64,000 nucleotides of DNA from Chionis minor (Eukaryota; Chordata; Aves; Charadriiformes; Chionididae), in the NCBI GenBank assembly GCA_013398295.1, contig VZSF01011189.1, positions 62,001 to 126,000 on the forward strand, in the 5' to 3' direction. The stretch's first letter is position 1. Each line of letters opens with the position of its first letter. The notes beneath the pieces are model-generated. The model was not told the origin of the DNA. It saw only the letters and a list, made by a program, of their open reading frames with translations, and searched no databases. A program made the position numbers and the translations under genes. Shown here in pieces: positions 62,636 through 64,000 of this stretch.

Positions 62636-63014
62636 AGAAGAGAAGGTTGAGGGGAGACCTTATCACTCTCTACAACTACCTGAAAGGAGGTTGTAGCGGG
62701 GTGGGGGTCAATCTCTTCTCCCAAGTAACAAGCGACAGGACAAGAGGAAATGGCCTCAAGTTGTGCCAGGGGAGGTTTAGATTGGATATTAGGAAAAACT
62801 TCTTTACCAAAAGGGTTATCAGGCATTGGAACGGGCTGCCCAGGGAGGTGGTGGAATCGCCATCCCTGGAGGCATTTAAAAGACGGGTGGACGTGGTGTT
62901 GAGGGACGTGGGTTAGTGGTGTTTTTGGTAGTGTAGGTTATGGTTGGACGCAACGATCTTGAAGGTCTCTTCCAACCCAAGTGATTCTATGATTCTATGA
63001 TTCTATGATTCTAT
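62635..63014 (+). mobile_element. CR1 LINE, 3' end fragment (young-looking)
   Basis: GAGAAGAGAAGGTTGAGGGG, then GAGACCTTATCACTCTCTAC, ACGGGCTGCCCAGGGAGGTG, GTGGAATCGCCATCCCTGGA and four terminal octamer units ATTCTATG. The end of ORF2 is open on the plus strand ([20 protein letters not shown] ... [20 protein letters not shown]). The long pure octamer tail and open frame suggest a more recent insertion than the others here. Confidence 0.95.
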
Positions 63015-63019
63015 TAGAG

Positions 63020-64000
63020 CCACACCCTATGCAACTGCCTTCTGGCCCTCACTAGTAATGATTCTTGGTTAATTAAGCTGCTATCCTGAAAAAATTTAAA
63101 ACCTTAATTTCAGGGTATCTCTCTTGGCATTTTAAGTTAATTTCTTGCTTTTTCCCTTGTATTTCTCCACAGCCAGTTCTTCTTGCCTTTGATCTGTTTC
63201 TCGCCTTGATGCTTCATTTAATTTTTACCTGGTAAAGGTAGCTGATTACAGCCATTTTAAGATAGCATAATTATAAAAAGAATAATTATATCAGTCCACA
63301 TTAACAGATTGCTGACCAGAAAAAGTGCTGTCTCTTGATACGACCCGGGAGCTTTTCAAACGAAACTGAACGGCCGAGACAGACCAGGCTTTCTCCTTGG
63401 TGTGATTCACGGCCAGCACATGGACACGGCAGAACAGAAGCCAGCAATGTATTGCACCCATCCCAAAGGCAAAGACAACCAGAACCAGCTCTGGGGGGCA
63501 GCGCCTTGAGGGAGGTGTCTGTCAGAGCCCAAAGCTCCTGGCTACCAGTTTCCAGAGAGTTCTGGCTTCCGGAGACACTGCTTTACCCAGATGTGGGTTA
63601 TTGTCAGCCAGGTGATCCCTGCTTTAAGAAGCAGCATCTCACAGGCCTTGCTATAAATTTGAAACTTGGCCAAAGTCAGGGGCTAGGAATCTACTTTGCA
63701 ACAGACAAGAGACCATCAGTCAGCAATTTGCCTTTTTGAGAAGCATCATGTGTCTTCTCGTAAATTTTAATGAATTCGTTTAATCGCTAATTTGAGAAAG
63801 AAAGAAAAATGTTTCTGGAATGTGAATTTTAGAGGGTCAGCTCTTTGCCGGAAAACTTCATGCAAGGCAGGGGTGTCCCCCTGCTATGGAGGAGAAACAG
63901 GCTATGGCAGGGTCTCCCAGCTGTCTGCCAGTGGTCACCATCTGTGGATGCCCTCCTGCTAATTAATATCATTCTGTAGTTCATTTTTTACACAGAAACT
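63020..64000. other. Intergenic, CpG-containing patch at 63335-63500
   Basis: After AT-rich DNA a GC-richer patch has several CpGs (ATACGACCCGGGAGC, AACGAAACTGAACGGCCGAG, TTCACGGCC). A 134-codon plus-strand open frame (63335-63739) crosses it without any recognisable domain. It could be a regulatory element; not otherwise explained. Confidence 0.4.

Overview
This is vertebrate nuclear DNA, almost certainly from a bird. The evidence is a multi-exon gene with GT-AG introns, a CpG-rich promoter, and many CR1 LINE copies. Several CR1 copies carry the avian-type 3' end (TCCAACCC... followed by repeats of the octamer ATTCTATG), and there is a solo-LTR-like repeat of a kind I recall from bird genomes. 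The species cannot be named from the sequence.

The only protein-coding gene I can support is ZNF800, a C2H2 zinc-finger protein, on the minus strand. Its coding sequence lies in four exons: 23557-23497, 21316-21221, 17606-17463 and 14469-12716. Joined, they give a continuous frame of 684 codons plus stop. All three coding introns are phase 1. The promoter is a CpG island at about 23.64-24.43 kb, interrupted by a 404-base assembly gap (23877-24280). The 3' UTR runs left from 12715, probably to a poly(A) signal at 9667-9672.

Layout: 1-9.6 kb is intergenic DNA downstream of ZNF800, with an isolated small CpG island near 0.68-0.96 kb and two short CR1 3' ends. 9.6-24.4 kb is ZNF800. 24.4-64 kb shows no recognisable gene. 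It is AT-rich intergenic DNA holding CR1 copies of at least two ages: well preserved at 28.7-29.5, 47.9-48.8 and 62.6-63.0 kb, and badly decayed at 26.6-27.5, 35.2-38.7 and 61.1-61.5 kb. It also holds one retroviral-type LTR (57.3-58.2 kb), a purine-rich tract next to a Z-DNA-prone tract (32.5-33.0 kb) and simple repeats.

In mammals, as I recall, the neighbours of ZNF800 are GRM8 on its 3' side and GCC1/ARF5 on its 5' side. No coding exon of any of these is visible here. I found no CRISPR array, operon or tRNA/rRNA gene, and no sign of a novel multi-gene system. The more interesting points concern the ZNF800 coding sequence and 5' leader, the orphan CpG island, and unusual DNA structures in the intergenic part.
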